From Cymbidium sinense (taxonomy: Eukaryota > Streptophyta > Magnoliopsida > Asparagales > Orchidaceae): a stretch of DNA of 64,000 nt. The DNA is taken from NCBI GenBank assembly GCA_021442155.1, contig CM038229.1:74916443-74980442 (forward strand). Reading direction: 5' to 3'. Below are positions 1 to 12,221 of this stretch, one piece after another (the stretch's first letter is position 1; the number at the start of each line of letters is the position of its first letter). A program made the translations under genes and the position numbers. Under the pieces are notes generated by a model, which saw only the letters and a list, made by a program, of their open reading frames with translations, was not told where the DNA came from and made no database searches.

Positions 1-2780
1 TGAGAGTACCCCTTATGGTGGAGATTCACCCTCTCTCTTTCTGATTTAACCAATAATAAAATTTCATTATGGATTTATACATAAAATATCCTAAAACCTT
101 TGTCCAAAATATTATGACAAAATAATATAAAATTTATAAAATATTGCATTTAGTCTAGGTCATGATTTCATATTAAGCATGATCTAGTCTCTTAGGGAGT
201 GAGTTTAGGACTCCAGTTTCTTTCAAATTAAATAACGCAAACCATCTTGCAATTACATAAGACCAACTTACATAGATTTAAAGCGTAAGAGGTGTTAGCG
301 ATGGTCACTCCGGCGGTTGTAAGAATCAGATGAGTCGGACGATTTATCTCTTGTAGAGATCTTTATATCCCCCCTTTTTAAATTTAGGTCATGTTTTTAG
401 CTTGTGCTAAAGCACCCTAGATTTAAGATCCGAGGTCACTTATTTTTCTCGGGATACAAATATAAATCATCACCTCTTAGACATTTTCACAATCTTGTGT
501 CGATGGATTATAAGCCCTAACATTTTAATAAGATTTCAATTCAAATAAAAAAATAAATCTCTCTTTCAAATATATAAAGTCTCATCATAAGATAGATTAG
601 AGTGTTTGTTAGCTTCAAGATCGTGAGTGCACTTTCTTATCTTTCTTTGGAATCCAAAAATAAGTCTTTATAATTGAACATTCCCGTGATTTGCTAAAAC
701 ACCTAAATCCTGATAGTTTAGCCTTGAAATCTTTGGAGACAATTAATTAACTTTAATAGAGAGTATTCTTAGAAAATCTTTATTTCCTAAGATGTAATTA
801 ACTATGAAGACTTACCTCCATAAAAAACTAAAGAACCCTGCATAAAATAAACATGTTTTACTTTTTTCGTATAAAGTAGATCCGGTATATCTGAAGACTC
901 TCATGCTTTAAGAGTCCTTATTAAGTGATTAGTCCATTGTAAGGTGATGTTTTATCTTTCGAGATATGCATCATACTTTAATGTCACCACTTCAATAAAG
1001 TACTAAGATCTGCGTGATGTGAACTCCAAATTAAAACACCATACAAAGTTTGCATTATAACAACTCAACATTTTTATAAATAAAAGGCAATTTTAAATAT
1101 AATAATCATTGTAATATTAGGTCACTCTCAATGGAAGCATCACATCCTCCTATCAATTGTGCTAAATAAAATGATTCAATCTAGCTAAAATGGAAGGACT
1201 TCGATTTCTTACCAAGGATTGTAAAATTAGCATGGCCTTTCAAGTTGCTTAAAACAATTGGCTAGTAAACTACTATGTATGATCATAAAATATAAATCAC
1301 CTTTTCCTCTAAGTTCATGCTTCTTAGGCTTTTGACAACTACCCTTGCCCTAAATACATCAATAAGGGTTGATGTGATCAAAGTTGATTCAACCAATTAG
1401 TTCAAGGCGAGCTCTCATGCATGTGAGGAAAAAGTTTTCGAGCTCCGCTTTATTGCTAGTGAAGTTGGTTGAAGAGTTCCCATAATTACTACAATCGTTG
1501 GTGCCAATGTTAAACAATCAGCTTAAAGCTACTTGCAAACCTACCCTCTTGAAGGAAATAACAATCAAAACCCTAATACGGACAAATCGAAAATCTATAT
1601 ATAGTGTATAGTGTCGCCCAAATAATAGAGTAAGTATGACAACATTCGTTCTCACTATATACAACACATCAATTGGAGATAAGCTCACCCAATGGTTGAT
1701 CTTCAAAAAAAAAAGTGGTCAACCTATAACATATTATGTTAATGATTAGAAAATGTGTAAGTTGGGACTTTATTCCATAATTAAATTTTTGCAAATTAAG
1801 ATTCCCTCTAATGTGCATAAAGATTTGTGATGGTTCTAATGAACCTCGCTTTAAGATCCATGTTTGTATTTTGGATTGTAGATATTTTTTTTTTTTTTTT
1901 TTTTTTTTGCAAAATTCTCATTGTTGTTGTTATTTTGTTAAAAGCCTGCATCATCCTTCACTTCCTCCTTTCCTAATCATCTTGAAGGCCTAAAATAAAG
2001 GGTTCTTAAGAAACTACTATGAACTTTGCTTCATTAATATTTTTCTTCTTCAACTACAAAGGGAAAATTTTGAGAGCAAAAATTTTTAAAATGCACCTTT
2101 AAGTTGTATTAAGCGTAAGCTTTGGCCATAAAACTTTTTTGTCACTAAGAAAGAAGTCAATATAGGTCAAAGCTATGCCACCATCATCATCAATGGACAA
2201 ATTACACAATACAAATAGAGAGATGGTTATAGACCCAAAAAATTCTAGTTTATTTACTTTTAAAAAAGAGGATAGATGAATGCAAAAGCCACTTGAAAAA
2301 TTTTACTAATATCCAATCCTTATTAGCTGAAGTAGTTATTTGTAAAATCTTAATCCTATTCTTAGTAAAGTCCTTCACCATGAGTACTAATCATAATCAT
2401 CCAATTCTTATTTATTTCTTCAATTGAATTTAGTAATAGCTCCAATCTAAAGCTCTCAACTAGAAAGTTATATGAATAGCTTACTCAACTGCATTAAGCC
2501 CATAAAATTGTACTCGAGTGCTAACAAGGTTGAATAGTTTGTAATGTCAAAGTCATCAATGATGGGACAACCATTTCAATTGTCTCCCTCTTCATGGTAG
2601 AACTTTACATGATATCTTCTATCAACATGATTTTCAACCAATTATGATACTAGAGCCTTAGTAAGGCTGCCCCTCATACTGCTATAGAAACAAGGTGCCT
2701 TGTAACTCCCCATTAAATGCTTCAATCAAGCTACCTTCAACTCCATGTTGGTTGCCTTTTAAGAGAGGAGACACTAGACC
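1..2780. other. AT-rich DNA, no gene recognised
   Basis: No reading frame of useful length or recognisable motif is visible on either strand. A run of 24 T lies at 1885-1908. The short open frames here are interrupted, low in complexity and lack family motifs. The stretch 2660-2780 may belong to the RTE-type LINE trace that follows, but I could not read it reliably. Confidence 0.5.
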
Positions 2781-2789
2781 AATCTTACA

Positions 2790-3110
2790 ATCATAATGGG
2801 CTCCTCCCTCTTATAAGAAGAAGATTGTTGGAAGTTCTTTCATCCACTAGAACTTATATGTCCATTAAAATCACCTCCAATAAATATCATTGTTTCATCA
2901 AGCATGTTTTGTTGTAGTTCATTTGCCAAATTGATTGCATATTTATAATCCAACTTGAGAAACTTAACACTATCATATTTCTAATATTTTTACAAATAAC
3001 TCTCTCAATAATAATCATCCCATCAACTTTATTCACCTCTATAATTTCACCTTTTAACTCTCTTTCCACTATTATCTCATTGTCATTCTTATCGTTCACA
3101 TATCTAGCAT
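2790..3110 (-). pseudogene. RTE-type LINE endonuclease remnant
   Basis: Read on the minus strand, 3099-2890 gives an open frame whose middle (ELKGEIIEVNKVDGMIII) matches the layout of the strand preceding the active site in exonuclease-endonuclease-phosphatase domains of plant RTE-class non-LTR retrotransposons. Shortly after, in a different frame, comes the catalytic core reading IGGDFNGHI, with GGDFN encoded by 2878-2864. A frameshift near 2905 separates the two parts, and a stop follows about 5 codons after the core. No reverse transcriptase could be read downstream (towards position 1). This is a short decayed fragment. The GDFN core is typical of LINE endonucleases in general; the assignment to RTE rather than L1 is inference from the flanking residues. 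Confidence 0.5.
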
Positions 3111-3836
3111 ATAATCACTCATAACATCCTTCAATATCCATTGACTTTTCCATTTCCTTTTAGTTTCTTGTTAATAAGCAATATTTATTCTTCTATTAAT
3201 CATTACGTCCAACTTTCTTGCCTTCTCATTCAAATTCTCTAAATTCAATGAAGCAATCTAATTTTCATTTTAGAGCTAGCCAACTCTTGTATGCTTTTCA
3301 ATACAATTGATATTGTAGCACATCACTAAGGAAGGACACCCTACCCCTCGATTTTCAGCTTAATCAACATAATTTCTTGTGTATCATTTAGAGTGCATCC
3401 TAGTAAACCCTTACCTAATTCTTACTACAACTGAGCTAGATCATGATGCACAATTTTTGGAGAATGCATAACACTAGTAAATTTAAAATTTGGCCTATTT
3501 TGATTAAATTTAGCATAATTTTTTTATAATTGACTTGACAAACATTAAACTTTCTCATCCGAACCTAGATTGGCAATGAAAGTCATGATACAAAAAACAA
3601 ACTAAAGCCTCCTTATCTCGCAAAATGTCATGCTACAATAGGTTTGCGTCCTTCTCTTATCTCCAACAAAATAAGGGAGAAATCTCCTACGGTCGCATCA
3701 AAACATAACGTTAGCACAATCCACACAACTGTTATGAAAGGGATAGTCAATAAACAATGGCAACCGGAACATGGTAAATCAAACAGGAACATGGATCAAG
3801 TGGTGCATAGCGTAAGAATTACAATTGTAAACCAAC
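3111..3836. other. No gene recognised
   Basis: AT-rich DNA between the LINE trace and the TMEM50-like fragment. I looked on the minus strand for the missing third exon of the TMEM50-like gene and did not find it. The plus-strand open frame at 3644-3901 overlaps the opposite-strand exon and has no motif of its own. Confidence 0.45.
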
Positions 3837-4173
3837 CTCCACTCGGAATCCCCATAGGGGGAGTAGTAGTCGTAGGAGATATCCTTTCCGTACAGAATTG
3901 AACATGAGAGCAGAAAGAGATGCGAAAATTCCTGGAAAATTACCGCCGTTAGGAACAAAGCAAACCAAGATATACACAGGAAAAAAAAGAAGGCGACGAG
4001 CAAAAGAAAGGGAAGAGAGGAATTGAGTATCGGTACCGGGAAGATAATGGACGAAGGAGACCTTGACGGCGCTACAGACGACGGCATCAACCCAGAACCA
4101 CCATCCGGCGGCGAAAAGCGCCAGACACGCCAGGGCCGAAGATCTCCCACAGCACCGAGCAGCTGTTGTCCAT
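3837..4173 (-). pseudogene. TMEM50-like membrane protein, 5' fragment with frameshifts
   Basis: Two exons are visible on the minus strand. Exon 1 (4173-4037) begins at ATG with MDNSCSVLWEIFGPG, then after a frame change reads AAGWWFWVDAVVCSAVKV and ends SFVHYLP before a GT donor. Exon 2 (3931-3837) follows a CCAG acceptor and reads GIFASLSALMFNSVRK, then after another frame change DISYDYYSPYGDSEWR, ending at AG|GTTGGT. These blocks are the characteristic first half of the small conserved TMEM50 family, four-pass membrane proteins of endomembranes with poorly known function. Two frame changes, near 4113 and near 3884, each look like loss of two bases relative to the family. The exons for the last two to three membrane segments are not in the window. 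An intron of 105 bp with GT-AG ends lies between. I read this as a truncated pseudogene; sequence error could explain the frameshifts but not the missing 3' half. Confidence 0.72.
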
Positions 4174-4177
4174 TGCA

Positions 4178-4180
<3 letters not shown>

Positions 4181-4218
<38 letters not shown>
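4181..4218. repeat. (CT)n microsatellite in the 5' leader of the TMEM50-like fragment
   Basis: A nearly pure CT run with two interruptions lies directly upstream of the TMEM50-like ATG. On the transcribed minus strand it reads (AG)n, a common composition for plant 5' leaders. Open frames computed on the plus strand through it are low-complexity artefacts. Confidence 0.85.
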
Positions 4219-4411
4219 TGCTCTCTACGTGACGATCGAATTGGAGATCAAGGCCAGGCCCGGGCAGCGCAGTATAGCTGAAATTTGCGCTCAGTTTAGG
4301 ATGCCGTCCTCTCCAGCAGCTGTTAGCGTAATGGTTTGGGCATCGAGAGAAATTAGTAGGTACTGCGATGACAGGAAACTTGGGAAAAGAAAATAACTCT
4401 CCACTTTGTCA

Positions 4412-5455
4412 AAAAAAATAACATATATAAAACTTAAAATATTAAAATTTACATATTTAACACTTAAAATTTATTAATTACAAAATAACACATAAAATAT
4501 GAAAATAATATCTGAATCGGCTCTTCTTCTCGCCCGCATAGTTCTTCAATCTCCTCTAGCTTTGTTTACCCCTCTCTCCTCTAGCTTTGTTTACCCCTCT
4601 CTCCTCTAGCTTGATGTCTTCTTCCTAATCTTTTCTTCTCCCAAATAACCATCCAATCACTCTTATCTCAACCACGTCTTCACCCCCTTCGAATCCCTTT
4701 TCCATTGATCTCTTTGTAAGGCCATCGATCCACTCAAATAGTTGGCATCATTATAGCCAACATCATCTTTTCAATCCACTTAAAGTATGCATGTTTCAAC
4801 AAATGGTTAGATTCAACTTTATTACAATGTCCATGATTCCGATGATAAGGCTCGCTATTAGATTTCAAAGTCCTCTCCTTTCTCAATTTTCGGGTTCTCT
4901 ATGATTCCACCATATATGACTTTTTACTTGAATTAAGTTAAATTAATAGAAAATGCTCGCCAAGATCAGACTCTTATGCTCTACAAATCAAGAGTTGATT
5001 AAGAAAGTAAGAAGACATCTTTCCACTCTCAGTTCAAATTTTTGAATGTTTGAAATGATTAAAATACTAAATCATGCATATGTCACTCATGGATCTACTA
5101 TTCCACATTAGTCTAACCAACACTCATATTTGGTGCATCACTAGCACCATCTCTTAGAGAACTCCTTGGCACTACCACTTTTAGCAATGACAAGTGTGAC
5201 AATGAAGAGCAATGACACAGATGATAATAAAATCCAAACAACACCTTCTGCTGCATCATTAACACTACTTATTAGTAAGTTACTTGGCGCCACCATTTTC
5301 GATGATGCTAAGGCGAAGAGTGTCAGTGTGACGCAGTTTGATATTTCTAACATAATTGTTATTTTTTATTTCACTTTCATATTTCAGGTGATGTTTTTGT
5401 AAATAATAAATTTTAAGTGTTAAGTATATAAAGTCAAATCTTCGAAAATAAAACT
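4412..5455. mobile_element. Non-autonomous Mutator-like element
   Basis: The left end (about 4415-4505) and the reverse complement of the right end (about 5375-5450) share a long diverged inverted repeat, including the stretch TTAACACTTAAAATTTATTA followed by TTACAAAA and AAATATGAAA. The same terminal sequence family (TTACATATTTAACACTTAAA) forms the ends of the large Mutator-like element at 42804-51411, so this copy belongs to that family. Internally there is no transposase, only CT-rich DNA and a 25-bp tandem repeat. The exact outer ends and a target duplication could not be fixed, because the right end abuts a second small element. Confidence 0.6.
4551..4611. repeat. 25-bp tandem repeat, 2.4 copies
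   Basis: Units start at 4551, 4576 and 4601. Each begins CTCCTCTAGCTTTGTTTACC and continues CCTCT; the first two copies are identical and the third is cut short after CTCCTCTAGCT. It lies inside the non-autonomous Mutator-like element. Confidence 0.9.
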
Positions 5456-5703
5456 GAAATTTGCATACATAGCTCACAATTCTTATGCATTTACATATTT
5501 AAAATCTAACGTTTGATATTTACAAATATAGCACTCTTACTTTGATAGAAAAGGTGCATTTCACTTAAAAGGTTTAATAATAGTGCTTTTTTTAATATAA
5601 TAATAAAAATTAGGGCATTATTTTTGATGTAATAATAAATTTTTGGTGCTATTTTATAAAAAAAAAATGAAAAGTTAGGTGTTAGATATATAAATATATA
5701 AGA

Positions 5704-5771
<68 letters not shown>
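5456..5771. mobile_element. Small Mutator-like MITE with an (AT)n-expanded right end
   Basis: The left end reads CATACATAGCTCACAATTCT and continues TATGCATTTACATATTTAAAATCTAAC. The right end, reverse-complemented, reads ACAATTCTTATATATTTATA then TATCTAACACCTAAC. The left end closely matches the solitary terminal fragment at 32961 and the start of the large Mutator-like element at 42804. The outermost part of the right inverted repeat has been replaced by the (AT)n array at 5708-5771. Confidence 0.6.
5708..5771. repeat. (AT)n microsatellite, 64 bp
   Basis: Uninterrupted AT dinucleotide array located where the outer part of a Mutator-like terminal repeat is expected. Confidence 0.95.
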
Positions 5772-5775
<4 letters not shown>

Positions 5776-7116
5776 TTAATATAAAAAAATTTACATTATT
5801 TTATTTTTCTTAAAAACAAAAAATTACCATTGAATATATTTATTATAAATAATTATGTATTTAATTTCAATAGAAATGTCATATTTTCAAAAATAATAAT
5901 AAAAATAAAAACTCTTGTCTTGATTAGGTGGATAATAAAACTTAAAAACTCTTTTCAAATAAAATGTATGATACTCTCTTTACTTTAAATTAATTGTCTA
6001 AATAAATGAGCTCAAATACTTTTATATCAATTTATTTGTATTGTGTAGTCATACTACTCTTCTTTTGCCATTTTGAAACCTTTTTTCAAATATGCCACAT
6101 GCACATGCCATGTCAATGAAGTTTATTGGATATTGACAATATCATGCAAGAGTTCAGTGATAGAATACCTTAAGATATATGAAATCTCTTAAAAAATTAA
6201 CTTGGCATAATCTAAGTGATCTATTGGAGTCCTTCACTTTAGATGATAGTGCCTCGAAGTGTGATGAGCAATTAGCAAGGTTATACATGTGACCTTGGCT
6301 CAATGGGATTAATGTTTATTATGGTTGATTTAATCAATGTGGAAAAAGATGTTGATGTGTTGATGCATATGATGGTGTGAAGATAAAAGATTTAAATTGA
6401 TACCCATGTTAGGTCTCTTAATGATTTCTTATCTATTAATTTTTTTCAAAATAAAAAATAAAAACAACATGTTAGGATGTCAAATGTTAATAAATTTAGG
6501 GATAAGTAATATAATATTGACTTAAATTATTGTTGTTCTATCATTGATATCTTTTTTTTTTCTTTTCAAATGATGATGGCATAGAGAATTAAATTTGTTA
6601 ACCTCTTTTTTGGAATCAACTCAGCCCTAATTAGTCCAACTCTTGTTGTCTTAGCTGAAGAATTCCATATCACCTTGGCCAATTTTATTTTGAGTTTTGG
6701 TCGATGGATTCTTTTCTCCTTATCAAGGACTCTATCATTATCTTGGTCAATGACATCATTGTCATCCACACTAATGTCTTATGTAGCATATTGATCAATA
6801 GCATAGTTAGCTGAAATGTTTTAGTCACCTTGGACAAACAACTCTGCCATATCTCTTCGTAAACCTCTTGCTAATCTTCTCGATGAATTTGATTTTATCA
6901 AAGTCTCAATAGAGTCATCCCAAGTAGGCTTTCTCTCAGAGCAACAACTTGGCTACTCAATGAACTTGTTGAGTATCTTCCTCACTACATAGTATGAGGA
7001 GAAGGCATCATTACACCTAACATCTCTTGTAATGTCTTTTGTTAGACTCAAGGCCATCATCGCTACCAACATTCCTCATCGAAGGTTGCATATCTCCACC
7101 AAATTTTATCCCTCTA

Positions 7117-7120
<4 letters not shown>
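5772..7120. other. No gene recognised
   Basis: AT-rich up to about 6500, then slightly more mixed. A minus-strand open frame at 6769-6566 is basic (rich in Lys and Arg) and, with stops, can be followed up to about 6990, but no family is recognised and it may be a decayed transposon ORF. Confidence 0.4.

Positions 7121-7198
<78 letters not shown>
7121..7198. repeat. (AT)n microsatellite, 78 bp
   Basis: Uninterrupted TA dinucleotide array. The open frame read through it on the minus strand (a run of Tyr-Ile) is an artefact. Confidence 0.95.
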
Positions 7199-7204
<6 letters not shown>

Positions 7205-8100
7205 GACATGAGTGCTTGGGAAGGTAGTGATTAGCCTTTAACCTTGTTACCAAATTCATGATACTTTCTATTTTGTTTGCTAACACTTGCATACTTTCTC
7301 TCTCTGCCCAAAACTTGCTGCCCAAATCCCAAGACATTAGTGGTCAACTTGCAAACTGAGCTCCTCGTTGGACCTCAAACCCATCGGTCATGGTCTCCCC
7401 GTTAAAAACTTAAAAACTTACACAACCCTCTAAAATGAAGCCTAGCCTCATTATCACGCAATCTCCCAGCAAGGTATCTTGGCTTCTCCATTTTGAAGCT
7501 CACAATATTCTTCCCAAAGAAATTCACATTAGTAGTAAATTAATCCCCCCTCCTTCTAAATTAGCTCAAAGAAATGTTCCTTGATATCCATAAAGCAAAA
7601 ATGAAAGCGCACACCATATTCCTGAACACTTCGTCATTGAATTCCACTAAGCTCATGCAAGAGGTGTCAGCAAGTGGTCGATATCCCAATCAAGGAGAAG
7701 GCAATCGACAACATTCCATCCAGAGCCCCATATCACTCCAAGGAAACTTCTCAACATGCAAAATTCATCAAACACCAACTTTGGTGAGGTAATCTTCCAA
7801 AAACTTAGAAGATCTCCTAGGTGTTAATGCTTTGTGTAAATGACACTAGATCTAATCATTAGAAACCTTGTATTTTACTTTTGATCCTTTTGTGGTGATA
7901 TTTAGAAAGAGCCTCCCCATGGCTTAAATCAAGGCTATTTTATCGACAACTAGGGTTTCATGTTAGAGGAAGGGGATGGCCCTCTACTCTTCGATCTTGG
8001 GATTTCGGATGTCAGATTTGAGCCCGTTAGCCCAAACTCATTATCTTGGATTTGTTATTGTTGGCATTCTTGTAACTTGGGCTTGCCATGAAGTTGGTCT
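7199..8100. other. No gene recognised; possible decayed transposon coding DNA
   Basis: Base composition is closer to coding DNA than the surroundings, and the minus strand gives several short open stretches between 7960 and 7200 separated by stops and frame changes. No motif is recognised, so no product is offered. Confidence 0.3.
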
Positions 8101-11100
8101 AATGAGCACGTACTACATGAAAAATGAGGAATTAATAAAATAACTAATGAAATAACTTAAAATAGCCTAAAACTTTGGAAATTTATAATAAAATGTAGAA
8201 AAAATATATCAAAAAAGTGTAAATAAATACTCTATGAACTTAGGAAAATGAGTAGATAATAGGAAAAAAAAATGCCCTGAATTTTAATAAATATTTTGGT
8301 AATAAGTAGGATTTGATTGAAAAATATGTTTTTGAAATTAATTTCAAAACATCCATCTATATGGTATAAATTTTTTGTGGAATATTCTTAGTGATACCCT
8401 CATTAAGTTTTCATGGCATTTGAATGAGTGTATGAGTGGTTTTAAATTTTGAACTTAAAAGATAAAAGCCATTTAAAATTTCATTTTAAAATTAAAAAAT
8501 CATTAAAATTTTATTTTAAAGGTTAAAGATTTTCCATTAAACATAAGGAAATATAAGAAGAGTTGTTAAGCCCTCTATTTTTGGCTTAATCATCAAATCC
8601 CCAAATTTGGGATTAATCAAGCCTTACTTAATTAGTTAATTAAGCAAAACTTCCAAAAAGTTATAATAAATCATCTATTAATACAAAAAAAATATGATTG
8701 ACCTCTCTTTGGAAAAAGATTTTTTAGGGAATGTTCTTAATGATGTCCTTTGTCTCTAATAAAATAGGGTTTGGGTGTGTGGATCTCATGTTATTAAATT
8801 TTTAACTATGAATGATCAAATTAATCTAATAATTAATTATAAATTAATAAAAATTATAAAAATGCTATTGTTAAAACCAAAACACTATATTAACATAAAT
8901 GAATCTAGAAAAAAAAAATTTAGGTCCTCTACTTTAATTTAATCATAAAATAATAAATTAAAATTAATTAACAATAATTAATTAATTTAATAAACTAGAA
9001 GTTCAAAATTTTATTATAAATCTCTAAAAGTTTAAAAATTATAAATAACTCCTCTCTATGCTTAACTTATAGAGAATGATTCAATGAAATAGAATGCCTT
9101 AATTGGTATTGGATACTTTGAGAGTAATTAGCATATTATTAAACTTATATAACTATAAAATATAATTCGAAAAGGTTTGAAATATCTAGGGTTTTTTATT
9201 ATGCTCTTTTGTAGCTCTGTGATTTTTCTTAAAATTTTAGGACTTGTGATTTATTAAATCATCAACTTGAAGATAAGATATTTATTAATTATCTAATTTT
9301 AAAAATAAAAAAAATAATCTTAATGATCTAAAACTTTTAATAAACATAGGAGAACCATAATAAAATACTAAATCTCTCTAAGCCCATTAATCACTATAAT
9401 TAGAATTAAGCCTCTTAATTAATTAATTAAAAAAATTTAACCTTGGGTGACCTCATTAACACTTCAATCTAAGTTCAAACAACCCAATAGTTTCATGGAT
9501 GATTCTAAGAGGTTAGTAGACATTCTTAGGAATATCTTTCATAAAATTTTAAGATAATATAAAATATGTTCTAAAATTATGATAAAATTTTCTTATTTTA
9601 ATAGTATTTAAAAACTATAAAAACACATTAAAATGTCAAATAATCCCAAAACCTTACTGAACTCTCAAGGAGTGTTCCAAAAGTCCTCTCCTTGGCCTTA
9701 GGAATTCATTCCATGAAGTTTGGAATTGAATTGGGCAATCAAAAGCAATTTTAAAGCTAATATTTATTTATTTTAATATAATATTCAAATTAATAGTTCA
9801 ATGACTTAGAAGATTCATAATAATTAAAATAAAACTATAAAAATCACCGAAGTATTTCTGTAAACTCACATCATTAGAAAAGACTTAGGAAAAATTAGTT
9901 TAAATGTGAAAATATTTTCTATAATTTTAATATTTAAATAAATTAAATAAATCATAAAAAATTAGAATGGACTCTAAATGACATTAAATTTTTATAAGTG
10001 TGTTAGAGCACCATTTCCAACACTTTTGTATGATTTTATAAAATAGATTTAAATTTAAATATTTTTATAAAATATAATCATATAAAATTATAAAAAAATT
10101 TAATATTAATCTTAAATAATCCTAAACCTTTTTGAGTTGCTCCTTTGGAACTCCCTAGCTCCATTATCAATGGATTTTATAAGTTTTAGTTCACATTTTA
10201 GTATATATTTAAATTTAAATATTTTTTATAAAATATAATATATAAAATTATAATTTAATAATGTTAAATCCTAAATTTTTTTGAGAAACTCTAGCTATAT
10301 AATCCATGAAATTTAATTATAAGATAATATTAAACTATTCATAATTTAATAATAATGTGAATGAAAACTTAAGGGATAACTCTCATATAATCCAAAGTAT
10401 CATTAAGGCCAAACTCACATTAAAACTAATTAAAATAAAGTATCATTAACTAAATCAATTAAAAAATATAAAATAATTTTACTTAAATTCTTAAGATCAT
10501 CTCCCATCCTTTGGTGGAGTGTTCACCCTATTGGGGTTAGGGTGTAAGGAAGATGGGTCCTATTTGGAGTAAAGCCCACTGCTCCTCACACTCTTTAAAA
10601 CATTAAATCTAACTTTAACGTAAATTAAATCAAAATTAAATAACTCAATGGCAATAAATTGAACCTCATTCTTGAATTAAAATATAAACATTAAGGCTTA
10701 GAACTCACTCACCAGATAAGTCTTATACACATATTAGATTATTAAGTCACCAACTCAAAAACTAGGTTAGGGCAGTGTTTGATTGTGATATATTGATTTT
10801 TCAAATTATGTGGTGATTTTTTGCTCGTAGACTAGATGTTGGACATTATTCATTTAGAAGTAATTATGTTTTATATAAGGAGTTGTGCTTAAATGGGCCA
10901 TTATAATAATTTTAATGTTAACAATATTTGGTTGCAGGTGTTTGCTTAATGTGTTAACCTCACTCAACAACTAGCCACTCGCCTAAAGGTGTAACACAAC
11001 CAGGACTATCCTAGTGTACTCACCCTCTACTATGAACCACACGAGTCAACCCATTTGGAAGGCCACATTTGCAAAAGGCAGCCTTCACTGCCATATTAGA

Positions 11101-11180
11101 CTATTGTGTACGTAACTATATTAAAGTAGTCCATTGTGTCAATACAAAATATTTTACTAGTTATTATATGTAGTGTAACC
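8101..11180. other. AT-rich non-coding DNA with internal duplication
   Basis: About 3 kb with very few open frames on either strand, rich in TTAATTAA-like stretches. It contains a direct duplication (10043-10092 and 10203-10252). The composition resembles a decayed non-coding part of an LTR retrotransposon, but no LTR ends, primer-binding site or polypurine tract were identified. Confidence 0.4.
10043..10252. repeat. Direct repeat, two 50-bp copies 160 bp apart
   Basis: Copies at 10043-10092 and 10203-10252 share TTTAAATTTAAATATTTTTA followed by TAAAATATAAT and ATAAAATTATA with few differences. The downstream parts also share CCTAAA...TTTTTTGAG, suggesting a roughly 160-bp tandem duplication. 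Confidence 0.7.
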
Positions 11181-11202
11181 TTTTTTCATAACTCTTTAAC
11201 TT

Positions 11203-11286
11203 TATAAATAAGAGGTCATGTGACAAATTTAGAACTTCTTGGACCACTTTTAAGAGTTTTGTAGTATTTTGAAAACTATTAATAAA
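11203..11286 (+). promoter_or_regulatory. TATA box and AATAAA near the start of the pararetrovirus remnant
   Basis: TATAAATA lies at 11203-11210 and AATAAA at 11281-11286, about 75 bp downstream, followed by a (CT)n(AT)n tract and then the first viral-like reading frames from 11471. In caulimovirids the promoter and polyadenylation signal of the pregenomic RNA lie close together upstream of the ORFs, so the order fits. Both motifs are common by chance in AT-rich DNA; the assignment rests on position. Confidence 0.35.
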
Positions 11287-11335
11287 ACACTCTTCTAGAT
11301 TTACTCACTCACCCACCCCCTACTCTCTCTATCTT

Positions 11336-11356
11336 TCTCTCTCTCTCTCTCTCTCT

Positions 11357-11391
<35 letters not shown>
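11336..11391. repeat. (CT)n followed by (AT)n
   Basis: CT run at 11336-11358 joined to an AT run at 11360-11391, in the presumed leader of the endogenous pararetrovirus remnant. Confidence 0.9.
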
Positions 11392-11394
<3 letters not shown>

Positions 11395-11470
11395 CTTCTC
11401 ATCAAATCTTCTTCAAATTATAAAACCTCAACTCTAAATAGCTTTTGAGTTGGGATCAACCACTGAGGAT

Positions 11471-11946
11471 ATGCAAGATTTAATCATAAAATTTAAAAGC
11501 TGTCCATTAGGAACTTTGGAAGACGAGGCATCTAATGAATCACAACATGATTCACTAGATGATCAGATTGAAGAAGTTCAAGAAGAATTTTAAAATCTTC
11601 AAATACATTTTCTACTTAATCTTCATAAACTAACTTACCCAAAAAGAATTTGGATAAGCACTACTATAAACGACCAACACCTCAAGATTTACTCTTTGAG
11701 GAGCCTACTGATTTTGTTGGCAATTCTTATGATGGAAATATACTTTGTGAGTGAAATATTGATGGGCTTACTGAACATCAAATCCATCAAGTGCTATATA
11801 GAATGATGATGTATGCTACTGCTTTCGAGGCCAAATGTCATTTCGACATTTCCAGTGAGCTATTATTTCTAGATTCTAGAATGCTTAAGGGTTATTTGAT
11901 CATGGGGATCCACATTAATGATGATCTATTTGTTTCTAGAAAATAA
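11471..11946 (+). pseudogene. Endogenous caulimovirid-like remnant: coat-region fragment
   Basis: A 40-codon acidic frame (11471-11593) is followed in another frame by 11650-11946, which contains YKRPTPQDLLFEEPTDF and then NIDGLTEHQIHQVLYRMM. This pair of blocks is typical of the capsid-coding part of caulimovirid (plant pararetrovirus) polyproteins found integrated in plant genomes. The second frame is interrupted by an in-frame TGA at 11752-11754 and stops at TAA 11944-11946. No zinc-knuckle could be read with confidence downstream. Together with the protease and reverse transcriptase pieces 1.5-2.3 kb downstream on the same strand, it forms one decayed insertion. Genus is not determined. 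Confidence 0.6.
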
Positions 11947-12158
11947 TTTTGCCCATAATAAAAGTCTTTCAATAAATTTTTTCATTTTATTAGTTAAATT
12001 TTATCATTTAAATTTATTTAAATTATTTATTATACATTTAATTATTTTATTACTAATAATTAACTCATTAAATATTTTGATCAATATTTAAAACTTAAAA
12101 TCCAATTGTAATTTCTCTCAGCTTTAATTGATTAAAATTTTTGTGAAAACTAGAATTA

Positions 12159-12221
<63 letters not shown>

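Noticed and set aside
4023..4396. Plus-strand open frames over the CT tract
   Set aside because: They are antisense to the TMEM50-like exon and their Ser-Leu runs come from the microsatellite.
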